Positions 1 through 7,283 of a stretch of DNA of 8,725 bases are shown here, one piece after another. Position numbers and translations under genes: made by a program. Each line of letters starts with the position of its first letter. Position 1 is the stretch's first letter. The notes under the pieces are model-generated. The model made no database searches and was not told the DNA's origin. It saw nothing but the letters and a program-made list of their open reading frames with translations. Source of the DNA: Clostridiaceae bacterium (GTDB lineage Bacteria; Bacillota; Clostridia; DSM-8532); NCBI GenBank assembly GCA_012727625.1, contig JAAYGP010000144.1, forward strand, positions 1 through 8,725, written 5' to 3'.

Positions 1-2
1 AT

Positions 3-1106
3 GCAATGTCCGGCCTTGATGGTTCAATTAACGAAACGGGAAATTTTTACGGTCTTTTTGAAGAAACCGGAATGCAATGGCTGACGGTCAAAATTCCTTT
101 TTCTTTTCCTAACGTAATTATAAACGAAAGAACCTTTCAGGGAAATGTTATGCTGCATACTCCCATACCGGAAATCAAAAAAACCGGATCAGCTATAATC
201 AATCTGTTTCTTCCATCCATTACGATTTCTCTTGTTGTTTCACTGTTTTTTCTTTATTTCCTGTCAAAGAGGATAACAAGTCCCTTAAAGCAAATGACTG
301 AGGCTGCAAGGAAGATTTCTTCGGGGGATTGGCAAAACAGATTAACATATAAGGGAAATGATGAAGTGGCGATATTGGCAGAAAGTTTTAATCACATGAT
401 TGAAACCCTTGAAAATCTTGAAAAAATGAGAAGAGACTTTGTCGCAAATATTTCCCATGAGCTGAGAACTCCCATGACTTCAATAAATGGCTTTATTGAA
501 GGTATACTTGATGGAACAATACCTGAAGATAGGCAGAAAGAATACCTTGCGATTGTTAAGGATGAAGTTAAAAGACTTCAAAGACTGGTCAGCGATATGC
601 TTGATATTGCAAGAATGGAGGCAGGGGAGACAAAATTAAACATTACTGTTTTTGACATATGCGAAATTGTTCGCATTAGTGTAATTCAACTGCAACAGTA
701 TCTTGAGGAAAAAGATATAAATTTCAGGGCTAATTTTGAGCAGGAAGTCATGATTGTAAAAGCAGACAGAGACGCGATACAAAGAGTTCTTATAAATCTT
801 TTGCATAATGCGGTGAAATTTACTCCCCGGGGCGGACAGATTTCTGTGTCCATTACCGGCAGCAGAGGAAAAGCTGAAATTACGGTTTCTGACACGGGCG
901 TTGGTATCCCCGCGGAAGATTTGCCTTTTATTTTTGATCGTTTTCACAAGGGCGATAAATCCAGAGGCAGGGATAAAACCAGTGTCGGGCTTGGTTTATA
1001 CATTGTAAAAAATATAATAAAGGCGCACAATGAAGAAATTAATGTCAATAGTGAGATAAATAAAGGCACGAGTTTTATTTTTTCACTTCCATTGAATGAT
1101 CTTTGA
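3..1106 (+). CDS. Membrane sensor histidine kinase, 5' end cut by the window
   Basis: This is the C-terminal 367 codons of a transmembrane sensor kinase of the HAMP/HisKA/HATPase_c type. The reading frame is open to the left edge, so the ATG at position 6 is probably internal. Counting from that ATG, residues 1-60 are the end of an extracytoplasmic sensor region, about 63-87 form a membrane helix, and 88-140 are a HAMP linker. The H-box SHELRTP carries the phospho-accepting His151. The ATP-binding domain has the N-box LINLLHNAVKFTP (262-274), the G1 box DTGVGIP (296-302), an F-box near 308-316 and the G2 box VGLGLYIVK (327-335). All catalytic motifs are intact. A response regulator gene usually lies just upstream in such pairs, but it would be outside the window. 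The next gene is htrA, which suggests an envelope-stress kinase like CssS; the ligand cannot be read from the sequence. Confidence 0.93.
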   Translation, partial: AMSGLDGSINETGNFYGLFEETGMQWLTVKIPFSFPNVIINERTFQGNVMLHTPIPEIKKTGSAIINLFLPSITISLVVSLFFLYFLSKRITSPLKQMTEAARKISSGDWQNRLTYKGNDEVAILAESFNHMIETLENLEKMRRDFVANISHELRTPMTSINGFIEGILDGTIPEDRQKEYLAIVKDEVKRLQRLVSDMLDIARMEAGETKLNITVFDICEIVRISVIQLQQYLEEKDINFRANFEQEVMIVKADRDAIQRVLINLLHNAVKFTPRGGQISVSITGSRGKAEITVSDTGVGIPAEDLPFIFDRFHKGDKSRGRDKTSVGLGLYIVKNIIKAHNEEINVNSEINKGTSFIFSLPLNDL

Positions 1107-1217
1107 AATAATTTAAATTCACAATTTATTCATACTGCTGTAAAATATAAAATTTAAAATACAAGTATAAGATGAAAGTGTACATAGGTTTTTATCGCTA
1201 TATAAAATTAGCAACCG

Positions 1218-1244
1218 CTATTTCCGGGAATTTCCCGGAAATAG
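1218..1244. repeat. Perfect 27-bp palindrome, possible weak terminator or operator
   Basis: CTATTTCCGGGAA and TTCCCGGAAATAG are perfect reverse complements separated by one T. As RNA it can form an 11-bp stem with a five-base loop. It lies 112 bases after the kinase stop. Only TTT follows the stem before AAAC, so it is a poor classical intrinsic terminator. The near-perfect dyad could also be a protein-binding site for the downstream htrA gene. Confidence 0.55.
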
Positions 1245-1279
1245 TTTAAACAAAGCCGCAGTCTGTGAAATCAGAATAT

Positions 1280-1336
1280 GGTTGACCGGACTTATTCCAA
1301 AGGTTGATTGGATTTAAGAACGGATGAACATCAACC
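1280..1336 (+). promoter_or_regulatory. GGTTGA direct and inverted repeats upstream of htrA
   Basis: GGTTGA occurs at 1280-1285 and again at 1302-1307, 22 bp apart (two helical turns). An inverted copy, ATCAACC, lies at 1330-1336 and is the exact complement of GGTTGAT at 1302-1308. Direct repeats on one face of the helix are typical of OmpR-family response regulator sites, which would fit the kinase gene next door. The assignment is inference. I could not pick one convincing -35/-10 pair for htrA in this spacer. Confidence 0.3.
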
Positions 1337-1419
1337 GAAAGTATTTATAAATTTGGTTTAGTTAATTTGTAAATTGATAAAAAGTTGAAACAGATGTTTG
1401 CAATGCAAAACTACATGAA

Positions 1420-1424
1420 AGGAG
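1420..1424 (+). promoter_or_regulatory. htrA ribosome binding site
   Basis: AGGAG (within AAAGGAGAGAG) is followed by eight bases and then ATG at 1433. This fixes the start. The same frame extends upstream to a TTG at 1385 and several ATGs, but none has a comparable site, so the longer version is unlikely. Confidence 0.85.
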
Positions 1425-1432
1425 AGAGAATA

Positions 1433-2782
1433 ATGGACGAATACAGATATTATGATTCGAACAAGGCAAATGAGAGTTATTATCAGAACAATAAAAGCTT
1501 TGATAATATCAATCCATATTACAGCTATTACAGTGAACAAAAGTGGAATAATTATGATGATTTGAAAACATCACATTTTTACTCCGAACGTTATGAAAAA
1601 CCCAATAAGGGGAAAATGCGTGAAATGCTGGTTCCGCTTCTGATAGTGGCAATTTTGAGTTCTGTCATCGGAGGGGCGATTGTTGGAACATGGTTCCAGT
1701 TCGGTGCTCCCTCAATTGCCAAAAATATTAATGAAAACATTGAGACTAAAAATACTGAAGCGCAGCAGGTAAAACAAATAGAAATCATTAATACCGTAGA
1801 ATCACCGGTTACTGCCATTGCGGAAAAGGTGAGTCCGTCAATTGTAGGGATTAAGGTAGACTATACCATATATAATTATTGGTTTGGATCTCATCAGAGC
1901 TCAGGCTCAGGCTCAGGAATTATAATCAGAAGCGACGGATATATTCTTACAAACAATCACGTTATCGAGGCTGCTATAGACTCAGGAAACAGACTGAGAG
2001 ACGGTTCATCAATAAAAGTCATACTGCCTAATCAAAAGGATGAATATTATGAGGCAATAATTATCGGTCGTGATGAAAAGTCGGATATTGCCGTTTTAAA
2101 GATTGATTTGACAGATCTTCCGGCTGTTGATATCGGAGATTCTGATGCTTTAAAGGTGGGAGAGCTTGCAGTTGCAATCGGAAATCCCGGAGGGCTTGAA
2201 TTTATGGGTTCTGTGACATCCGGAATTATCAGCGGTCTGAATCGCAGGATACAGCTGAGTGAAACCCAGTCATTAAAAGTAATTCAGACCGACGCGGCCA
2301 TAAACCCGGGAAACAGCGGTGGCGCGCTGGTAAATTCAAAAGGCGAGGTTATCGGTGTAAATACTGTAAAAATCAGCAGCACCGGGTATGAAGGCCTTGG
2401 GTTTGCAATTCCCATAAATGATGCCATGCATATTGCGGAAAACCTGATTGAAAACGGATATGTAAGGGGACGTCCCAGTCTTGGAGTGTATATAGATCCA
2501 CGGTATACCGAGGATTATGCAAAATCAATCAAAGCTCCGGTCGGCTTGCTGGTATATGATGTAAAGCCTTTGAGCGGTGCTTACAATGCCGGAATAAAAC
2601 CCGGTGACGTTATAGTTGAGATTAACGGTATAGCCGTTAAAAGCTTCAGCGAACTTGAGATTGAAAAGAATAAACATAAAGCCGGAGATGTTGTTACATT
2701 AAAAATATACCGGGTAACCGGGTCTGATGCTTCCAGGGGTGAATATCTGACATTTGATGTAACCCTGTCAGAGGAAAAATAG
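1433..2782 (+). CDS. htrA: HtrA/DegP-like membrane-anchored serine protease
   Basis: This 449-aa protein belongs to the S1C (Do/HtrA) proteases, which degrade or refold damaged exported proteins at the outer face of the membrane. Residues 1-64 are a cytoplasmic tail rich in Tyr and Asn, and 66-89 form a single membrane anchor with no obvious cleavage site. A linker runs to about 125, the trypsin-like domain spans about 125-340, and one PDZ domain covers about 345-447. The catalytic triad is His176 (TNNHVI), Asp218 (SDIAVLKI) and Ser295 (GNSGGAL), all in canonical context, so the enzyme should be active. The PDZ domain contains AGIKPGDVIVEINGI. Length and one-PDZ layout match Gram-positive HtrA proteins. 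The start is ATG 1433, set by its ribosome binding site. The kinase gene upstream suggests control by envelope stress, which is inferred from position only. Confidence 0.96.
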   Translation: MDEYRYYDSNKANESYYQNNKSFDNINPYYSYYSEQKWNNYDDLKTSHFYSERYEKPNKGKMREMLVPLLIVAILSSVIGGAIVGTWFQFGAPSIAKNINENIETKNTEAQQVKQIEIINTVESPVTAIAEKVSPSIVGIKVDYTIYNYWFGSHQSSGSGSGIIIRSDGYILTNNHVIEAAIDSGNRLRDGSSIKVILPNQKDEYYEAIIIGRDEKSDIAVLKIDLTDLPAVDIGDSDALKVGELAVAIGNPGGLEFMGSVTSGIISGLNRRIQLSETQSLKVIQTDAAINPGNSGGALVNSKGEVIGVNTVKISSTGYEGLGFAIPINDAMHIAENLIENGYVRGRPSLGVYIDPRYTEDYAKSIKAPVGLLVYDVKPLSGAYNAGIKPGDVIVEINGIAVKSFSELEIEKNKHKAGDVVTLKIYRVTGSDASRGEYLTFDVTLSEEK

Positions 2783-2846
2783 CAAACAGTCCGGTAAATC
2801 AAAGGGCTGTCCTGAAAAACACTGGGCAGTCCGGAAAACATCTGAT
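2765..2846 (+). repeat. Imperfect 20-bp tandem repeats over the htrA 3' end
   Basis: Three units with an exact 20-bp period begin at 2787 (CAGTCCGG), 2807 (CTGTCCTG) and 2827 (CAGTCCGG). Each continues into an A-rich half. A fourth, more diverged unit (CTGTCAGAGGAAAAA) starts near 2765 inside the last htrA codons. Neighbouring units agree at roughly 13-14 of 20 positions by eye. This looks like slippage-derived duplication; no function is evident. Confidence 0.5.
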
Positions 2847-2853
2847 CCTAAGT

Positions 2854-2910
2854 AAAAAAGGGAGCTGCATAAAGTATTTATTGTATTTTATGGCCGCCCC
2901 TTTCTTTTTT
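2854..2910 (+). terminator. Probable intrinsic terminator after htrA
   Basis: AAAGGG-A-GC-T-GC-ATAAA (from about 2857) pairs with TTTAT-G-GC-C-GC-CCCTTT (to about 2903), with small bulges and a U/C mismatch. The stem is followed directly by CTTTTTT. The upstream A-run also makes the structure partly usable on the minus strand. It lies 71 bases after the htrA stop. Confidence 0.65.
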
Positions 2911-3028
2911 GTTATATCTGATTTTCTCCGACATAAGCAGCGGAGTTTTCCGTCATCATGTCAAGCGTCATTGAAATTACCCCGGGGCGCCTGCTGCTCT
3001 TATTTGCTTTATTGAAGGGGTATTTTGC
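2911..3028. other. Spacer between htrA terminator and palindromic element
   Basis: No gene can be supported here. CTCCG (2926-2930) and CGGAG (2941-2945) form a short hairpin followed by TTTT, perhaps a back-up terminator. On the minus strand a frame ending in TAA at 2912-2914 reads KSSRRPGVISMTLDMMTEN and onward to ENQI. It looks protein-like but is too short to assign, and may be a remnant of a lost gene. Confidence 0.3.
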
Positions 3029-3267
3029 TACTGTTCGCAGGTTCTGTTAAAAGAAATTGTGCAATATAAGGAAACTTTAGCGGAATGAGGCTAAGAGATG
3101 TATAAAGAGAAGCGAGGAATAGCAAGCCAACTGTCTGAGCAAAAATGCAACATACATTATTTATTCCATATGCATTTTTGCGGGTTTCGGCTTGCGTGAG
3201 CTTTAACTTACCAGCTCTTGCAAATGATTTGTTTTCGCTATTGCAAAATATTTGACCTTGAACAGTA
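3029..3267. repeat. 239-bp nested palindromic element with TA ends (MITE-like or structured RNA)
   Basis: The two halves are complementary in order along their length. TACTGTTC (3029-3036) pairs with GAACAGTA (3260-3267). AGGT (3039-3042) pairs with ACCT (3255-3258). GCAA (3061-3064) pairs with TTGC (3241-3244), and TAGCG (3078-3082) with CGCTA (3236-3240). AAGAG (3093-3097) pairs with CTCTT (3215-3219), and TAAAG (3103-3107) with CTTTA (3201-3205). GCAAGCC (3122-3128) pairs with GGCTTGC (3189-3195). GCAAAAATGCA (3139-3149) pairs with TGCATTTTTGC (3171-3181). The outermost bases are TA at both ends, as expected for a TA target-site duplication of IS630/mariner-type elements around 3031-3265. 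It encodes no credible protein. A large structured RNA is the main alternative. The family is not recognised. Confidence 0.55.
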
Positions 3268-3287
3268 ACTGAATCAGGGTGTAAACA

Positions 3288-3383
3288 GCAACTTTTTTAT
3301 AAATGACATTGCTCCTGTTTGAAATTAAGGCTTTTCAAAAACGCTTCATATATGTATAATATGGTTATCTTAAAAAAAGTTGC
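3288..3383. repeat. Inverted repeat bracketing the purL promoter
   Basis: GCAACTTTTTT (3288-3298) is the reverse complement of AAAAAAGTTGC (3373-3383). The two 11-bp arms lie either side of the candidate -35/-10 pair at 3332-3360. The right arm also overlaps a competing stem, TTAAAAAA (from 3370) with TTTTTTAA (3394-3401), in the purL leader. The A/T-run content makes part of this match easy to get by chance. Confidence 0.35.
3332..3360 (+). promoter_or_regulatory. Candidate sigma-A promoter of purL
   Basis: The -10 hexamer TATAAT (3355-3360) is perfect. At a 17-base spacing upstream is TTTTCA (3332-3337), four of six matches to TTGACA. Transcription would begin near 3367, leaving a leader of about 65 bases. 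I see no purine riboswitch core and no clear PurBox pair in that leader. Confidence 0.5.
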
Positions 3384-3420
3384 TCTATCATTGTTTTTTA
3401 ATGCTTTTAAATATAGAAAA

Positions 3421-3425
3421 GAGGG
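3421..3425 (+). promoter_or_regulatory. purL ribosome binding site
   Basis: GAGGG followed by six bases and ATG at 3432. No other in-frame start nearby has such a site, so this supports the purL start. Confidence 0.75.
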
Positions 3426-3431
3426 AAACAA

Positions 3432-6400
3432 ATGTCTGTAAAAAGAATATATGTTGAAAAAAAAACTGGGTTTGATATTCAGGCTGTAAAACTTATGAAA
3501 GAATTCAGGGAAAATCTTGGGGTTTCCGGCATTAGTAAAGTAAGGGTTTTAAACAGGTATGATGTTGAGAATATATCCGAAGAAGATTATAAAAAAGCAA
3601 AGACATCAATTTTTTCTGAGCCTCCGGTTGATTATATTTACGAGGAGGAAATGCCGGTTAAGGGGGATGAGAAAGTATTTGCCACAGAGCTGCTGCCCGG
3701 GCAGTATGATCAGAGGGCTGACAGCTGTGCCCAGTGTGTCCAGCTGCTATCGGGTACGGAACGGCCTTTGATACATGTGGCAACAGTTGTTGTTATAGAG
3801 GGTGATGTTACCGATGAAGAATTTAACAGGATAAAGAGTTACTGCATTAATCCCATTGAGAGCAGGGAGGCTGATCTTAAAAAACCGTCAACGCTTTATG
3901 TTGAGCAGCCACATCCTGATAATGTGCAGATATTAAACGGCTTTATTTCAATGGATGAGGAAGAAATTAAAACCATGCGGGATGATTACGGCTTTGCAAT
4001 GTCAATTGAGGATCTTCTGTTGTGCCGTGATTATTTTAAAAATATTGAACATCGCGATCCAACCATAACGGAAATAAGGGTTATTGACACCTACTGGTCT
4101 GATCATTGCCGGCATACAACTTTTTTAACCGAAATAGAAAATGTTTCCTTCGCGAATGGACAGGTTTGCGGGAAGATACAGGAGGTCTACCGGAATTACC
4201 TTGATACCAGGAAAAAAGTTTATGGGAACAGTGCTAAAAAGATTACTCTTATGGATATTGCCACTCTTGCCATGAAAGAGATGAAAAGAACAGGCCGCCT
4301 TGATGATTTGGACGAATCTGATGAAATAAATGCATGCAGTATTGTGGTTGATGTTGATATAGACGGAAAGAAGGAACCATATCTTGTGATGTTCAAGAAT
4401 GAAACACATAACCACCCAACGGAAATTGAACCTTTCGGCGGTGCCGCAACGTGTCTGGGAGGAGCCATCCGGGATCCCCTGTCGGGGCGTTCCTTTGTGT
4501 ATCAGGCAATGAGAGTTACAGGCAGCGGCGATCCGCGTAAGCCTGTCTCAGAAACCCTGCCCGGAAAACTTCCGCAAAGGGTTATAACAACAACAGCAGC
4601 CCGTGGTTACAGTTCCTATGGCAACCAGATAGGGCTTGCAACCGGACAGGTTCATGAAATATACCACGAAGATTACGTGGCAAAAAGAATGGAAATAGGT
4701 GCTGTTATAGGCGCTGCCCCCCAAAAAAATGTGGTACGCAAAAAGCCGGAAGCAGGTGATATCATAATTCTTCTGGGAGGAAGAACAGGAAGGGACGGCT
4801 GCGGCGGAGCCACAGGTTCTTCAAAGGAGCACACGGAAGAATCTCTTACAGCCTGCGGAGCTGAGGTGCAGAAAGGAAACCCGCCCACTGAGAGAAAAAT
4901 ACAGCGCCTGTTCCGTAAACCTGAGGTGAGCAGGTTAATTAAGAAATGCAACGATTTCGGAGCCGGCGGTGTTTCAGTTGCCATTGGTGAGCTGGCGGAT
5001 GGTCTGGATATCGATCTTGATGCCATACCAAAAAAATACCAGGGACTGGACGGAACAGAGCTGGCAATCTCAGAATCACAGGAAAGAATGGCAGTTGTTG
5101 TTGCAAGGGAAGATGCAGACAGATTTATTGAGCTGTCCAGGCTTGAGAACCTTGAAGCAACGGTTGTTGCAGCCGTAACCGATACAAAGCGGTTAATAAT
5201 GAGATGGTGCGGAAAAACGATTGTAAATATCAGCCGTGATTTTTTAAATACAAATGGAGTTCAGCAGAAAACAAGCGTTGAAGTCAGTGAGCCTGAAAAA
5301 ACCTGTGATGCTTTGTCTGTAAAGCTTTCAAATGAACTGGAAGCGGAATGGACGGAAAATTTAAAGAAACTTAACGTATGCAGCCAGAAAGGTCTTATTG
5401 AAATGTTTGACAGTACCATAGGCGGCGGAACGGTTCTAATGCCTTTAGGGGGAAAGAACCAGTTAACTCCCGCAGAGGGGATGGCTGCTAAAATACCCGT
5501 TGAAAAAGGAAATACCACAACAGGCACATTAATGTCCTTTGGTTTTAACCCGCAGGTATCAAAATGGAGCCCGTTTCATGGCGCTGTTTATGCAGTCCTG
5601 GAATCAGTTGCAAAAATTGTTGCAATGGGCGGGGACCATAAAAAAATTCGCCTTACTTTCCAGGAGTATTTTGAAAAGCTGGGGAACGACCCCAGGAAAT
5701 GGGGCAAACCTTTCAGTGCGCTGATGGGGGCGTTTTATGCCCAAATGATGCTTGGAATACCGTCTATAGGCGGAAAAGACAGTATGTCGGGGACATTCAG
5801 AGACATGAATGTTCCGCCCACGCTGGTTTCTTTTGCTGTTGGTACAGTTAATGTCAGGAATGTTGTTTCGCCTGAATTCAAAAAGCCGGGAAGCCATGTC
5901 GTGTTGGTGCGCATCAGGAAAGACTCATTGGAACTTCCGGATTTTTTACAGATTGAGCAAACCTATCCCAGGATCCACAAACTTATACGTGACAGGAAAG
6001 TATTATCAGTTTCCACCATAAAAACAGGAGGCATAGCTGAGGTAATCAGTAAAATGTCTTTCGGAAACGATATTGGTTTTGAAGCGGCGGATAATTCAGA
6101 TGCAATTGACTGGTTTAAACCTGATTACGGAAGCATAATACTTGAACTTGGCGGTAAGGAAATTCCTGAGGAACTCTTAAGGGATCTGGATTATCAGGTT
6201 ATTGGAGCTACAATCCCTGAGGCAAAAATTATAATAAATGGTATATCCATGAACCTGGAAACACTTAAAGAAGCATGGGAAAGCACCCTTGAAAATATAT
6301 TCCCTACAAGAACACAAACTGAAAAATCTGAGCCCATGAATATATGTTTTACAAAATTTGTTCCAATACGAAGCAGTGAAGTATTTGCAAAACCCAGGGT

Positions 6401-7187
6401 TTTCATACCTGTCTTTCCCGGAACGAATTGTGAGTATGATTCAGCTTATGCATTTGAAAGGGCAGGCGCTGTTACAGATATTTTCGTAATGAGAAATCTT
6501 ACCCCTTCCGACATTGAAGAATCGGTCAAAAGTATGAAAAAGAAAATTGAAAACAGCCAGATAATTATGATTTCAGGAGGTTTCAGTGCGGGGGACGAGC
6601 CCTATGGTACGGGGAAATTTATAGCAACCGTATTCAAAAACTCATATCTTTCCGAGGCCTTAATGAAGCTGCTAAAACAGCGGGACGGGCTGATTCTGGG
6701 AATATGCAACGGATTCCAGGCCCTTATTAAGCTTGGGCTTTTGCCTTATGGTGAAATACGTGAACTTTATGACAACAGTCCCGCCCTGACCTTTAACACT
6801 ATCGGACGCCATGTCTCCTGTCTTGTAAAAACAAAAGTTGTTTCCTCACTTTCGCCATGGCTTTCCAAAACAGTGCCCGGGGATATTCATACCATAGCCG
6901 TATCCCATGGAGAAGGCCGTTTCACAGCAAGCGACAGTATAATTAATGAGCTTGTTAAAAATGGACAGATTGCCACTCAGTATGTTGATCATGACGGTAA
7001 TCCAACATATGATATACGATTTAACCCAAATGGTTCCGTGCATGCGATAGAGGGTATAACAAGCAGAGATGGCAGAATATTCGGGAAAATGGGACACTCG
7101 GAACGTTATACTTCAAACACATTCAAAAATGTGCCGGGTGATAAGAATCAAAGGCTATTTGAAGCAGGGGTTGAGTACTTTAAATAA
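3432..7187 (+). CDS. purL: Phosphoribosylformylglycinamidine synthase, single-chain PurL
   Basis: This 1251-aa enzyme makes FGAM from FGAR, ATP and glutamine, the fourth step of de novo purine synthesis, in the cytoplasm. Its length fits the large one-chain form, and it resembles the clostridial clade II group rather than the split PurS/PurQ/PurL of Bacillus. The N-terminal PurS-like part covers about 1-150, followed by a linker with DTYWSDHCRHTTF (219-231). Two PurM-like synthase halves follow; FKNETHNHPTEIEPFGG (321-337), DGCGGATGSS (455-464) and NDFGAGGVSVAIGELADG (507-524) mark the first, and PSIGGKDSMSG (777-787) the second. The glutaminase domain runs from about 985 to the end, with nucleophile Cys1092 (GICNGFQ) and His1222/Glu1224 (GHSER). 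All key residues are present, so it should work without a separate PurQ. No other pur gene is adjacent. Confidence 0.97.
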   Translation: MSVKRIYVEKKTGFDIQAVKLMKEFRENLGVSGISKVRVLNRYDVENISEEDYKKAKTSIFSEPPVDYIYEEEMPVKGDEKVFATELLPGQYDQRADSCAQCVQLLSGTERPLIHVATVVVIEGDVTDEEFNRIKSYCINPIESREADLKKPSTLYVEQPHPDNVQILNGFISMDEEEIKTMRDDYGFAMSIEDLLLCRDYFKNIEHRDPTITEIRVIDTYWSDHCRHTTFLTEIENVSFANGQVCGKIQEVYRNYLDTRKKVYGNSAKKITLMDIATLAMKEMKRTGRLDDLDESDEINACSIVVDVDIDGKKEPYLVMFKNETHNHPTEIEPFGGAATCLGGAIRDPLSGRSFVYQAMRVTGSGDPRKPVSETLPGKLPQRVITTTAARGYSSYGNQIGLATGQVHEIYHEDYVAKRMEIGAVIGAAPQKNVVRKKPEAGDIIILLGGRTGRDGCGGATGSSKEHTEESLTACGAEVQKGNPPTERKIQRLFRKPEVSRLIKKCNDFGAGGVSVAIGELADGLDIDLDAIPKKYQGLDGTELAISESQERMAVVVAREDADRFIELSRLENLEATVVAAVTDTKRLIMRWCGKTIVNISRDFLNTNGVQQKTSVEVSEPEKTCDALSVKLSNELEAEWTENLKKLNVCSQKGLIEMFDSTIGGGTVLMPLGGKNQLTPAEGMAAKIPVEKGNTTTGTLMSFGFNPQVSKWSPFHGAVYAVLESVAKIVAMGGDHKKIRLTFQEYFEKLGNDPRKWGKPFSALMGAFYAQMMLGIPSIGGKDSMSGTFRDMNVPPTLVSFAVGTVNVRNVVSPEFKKPGSHVVLVRIRKDSLELPDFLQIEQTYPRIHKLIRDRKVLSVSTIKTGGIAEVISKMSFGNDIGFEAADNSDAIDWFKPDYGSIILELGGKEIPEELLRDLDYQVIGATIPEAKIIINGISMNLETLKEAWESTLENIFPTRTQTEKSEPMNICFTKFVPIRSSEVFAKPRVFIPVFPGTNCEYDSAYAFERAGAVTDIFVMRNLTPSDIEESVKSMKKKIENSQIIMISGGFSAGDEPYGTGKFIATVFKNSYLSEALMKLLKQRDGLILGICNGFQALIKLGLLPYGEIRELYDNSPALTFNTIGRHVSCLVKTKVVSSLSPWLSKTVPGDIHTIAVSHGEGRFTASDSIINELVKNGQIATQYVDHDGNPTYDIRFNPNGSVHAIEGITSRDGRIFGKMGHSERYTSNTFKNVPGDKNQRLFEAGVEYFK

Positions 7188-7257
7188 GTTTTTAAGCTAA
7201 ATGCGAAGCATATTGAATACTTTGTAATGCTGAATTATAAACAGTTAAAGGTTTGTG

Positions 7258-7283
7258 GTGCGTACCGGTGGTACGCACTTTTT
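7258..7283 (+). terminator. Strong intrinsic terminator after purL
   Basis: GTGCGTACC (7258-7266) pairs perfectly with GGTACGCAC (7270-7278) around a GGT loop and is followed at once by TTTTT. It lies about 70 bases after the purL stop and shows that purL is the end of its transcript. Confidence 0.92.

Noticed and set aside
636..947. Minus-strand open frame of 103 codons
   Set aside because: It lies antisense to the intact kinase domain and has no ribosome binding site or recognisable motif; it is a shadow of the real gene.
1385..1432. Longer htrA start at TTG 1385
   Set aside because: No ribosome binding site precedes it, while AGGAG sits eight bases before ATG 1433.
3029..3267. CRISPR array or tRNA in the repeat-rich spacer
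   Set aside because: The repeats are inverted and nested, not regularly spaced direct repeats, and no tRNA cloverleaf or T-loop motif is present.
3367..3431. Purine riboswitch in the purL leader
   Set aside because: The leader is only about 65 bases and shows no three-way junction core or conserved loop sequences.
4673..5026. Minus-strand open frame of 117 codons inside purL
   Set aside because: It is fully antisense to conserved PurL motifs, with Pro/Ser-rich translation typical of a shadow frame.
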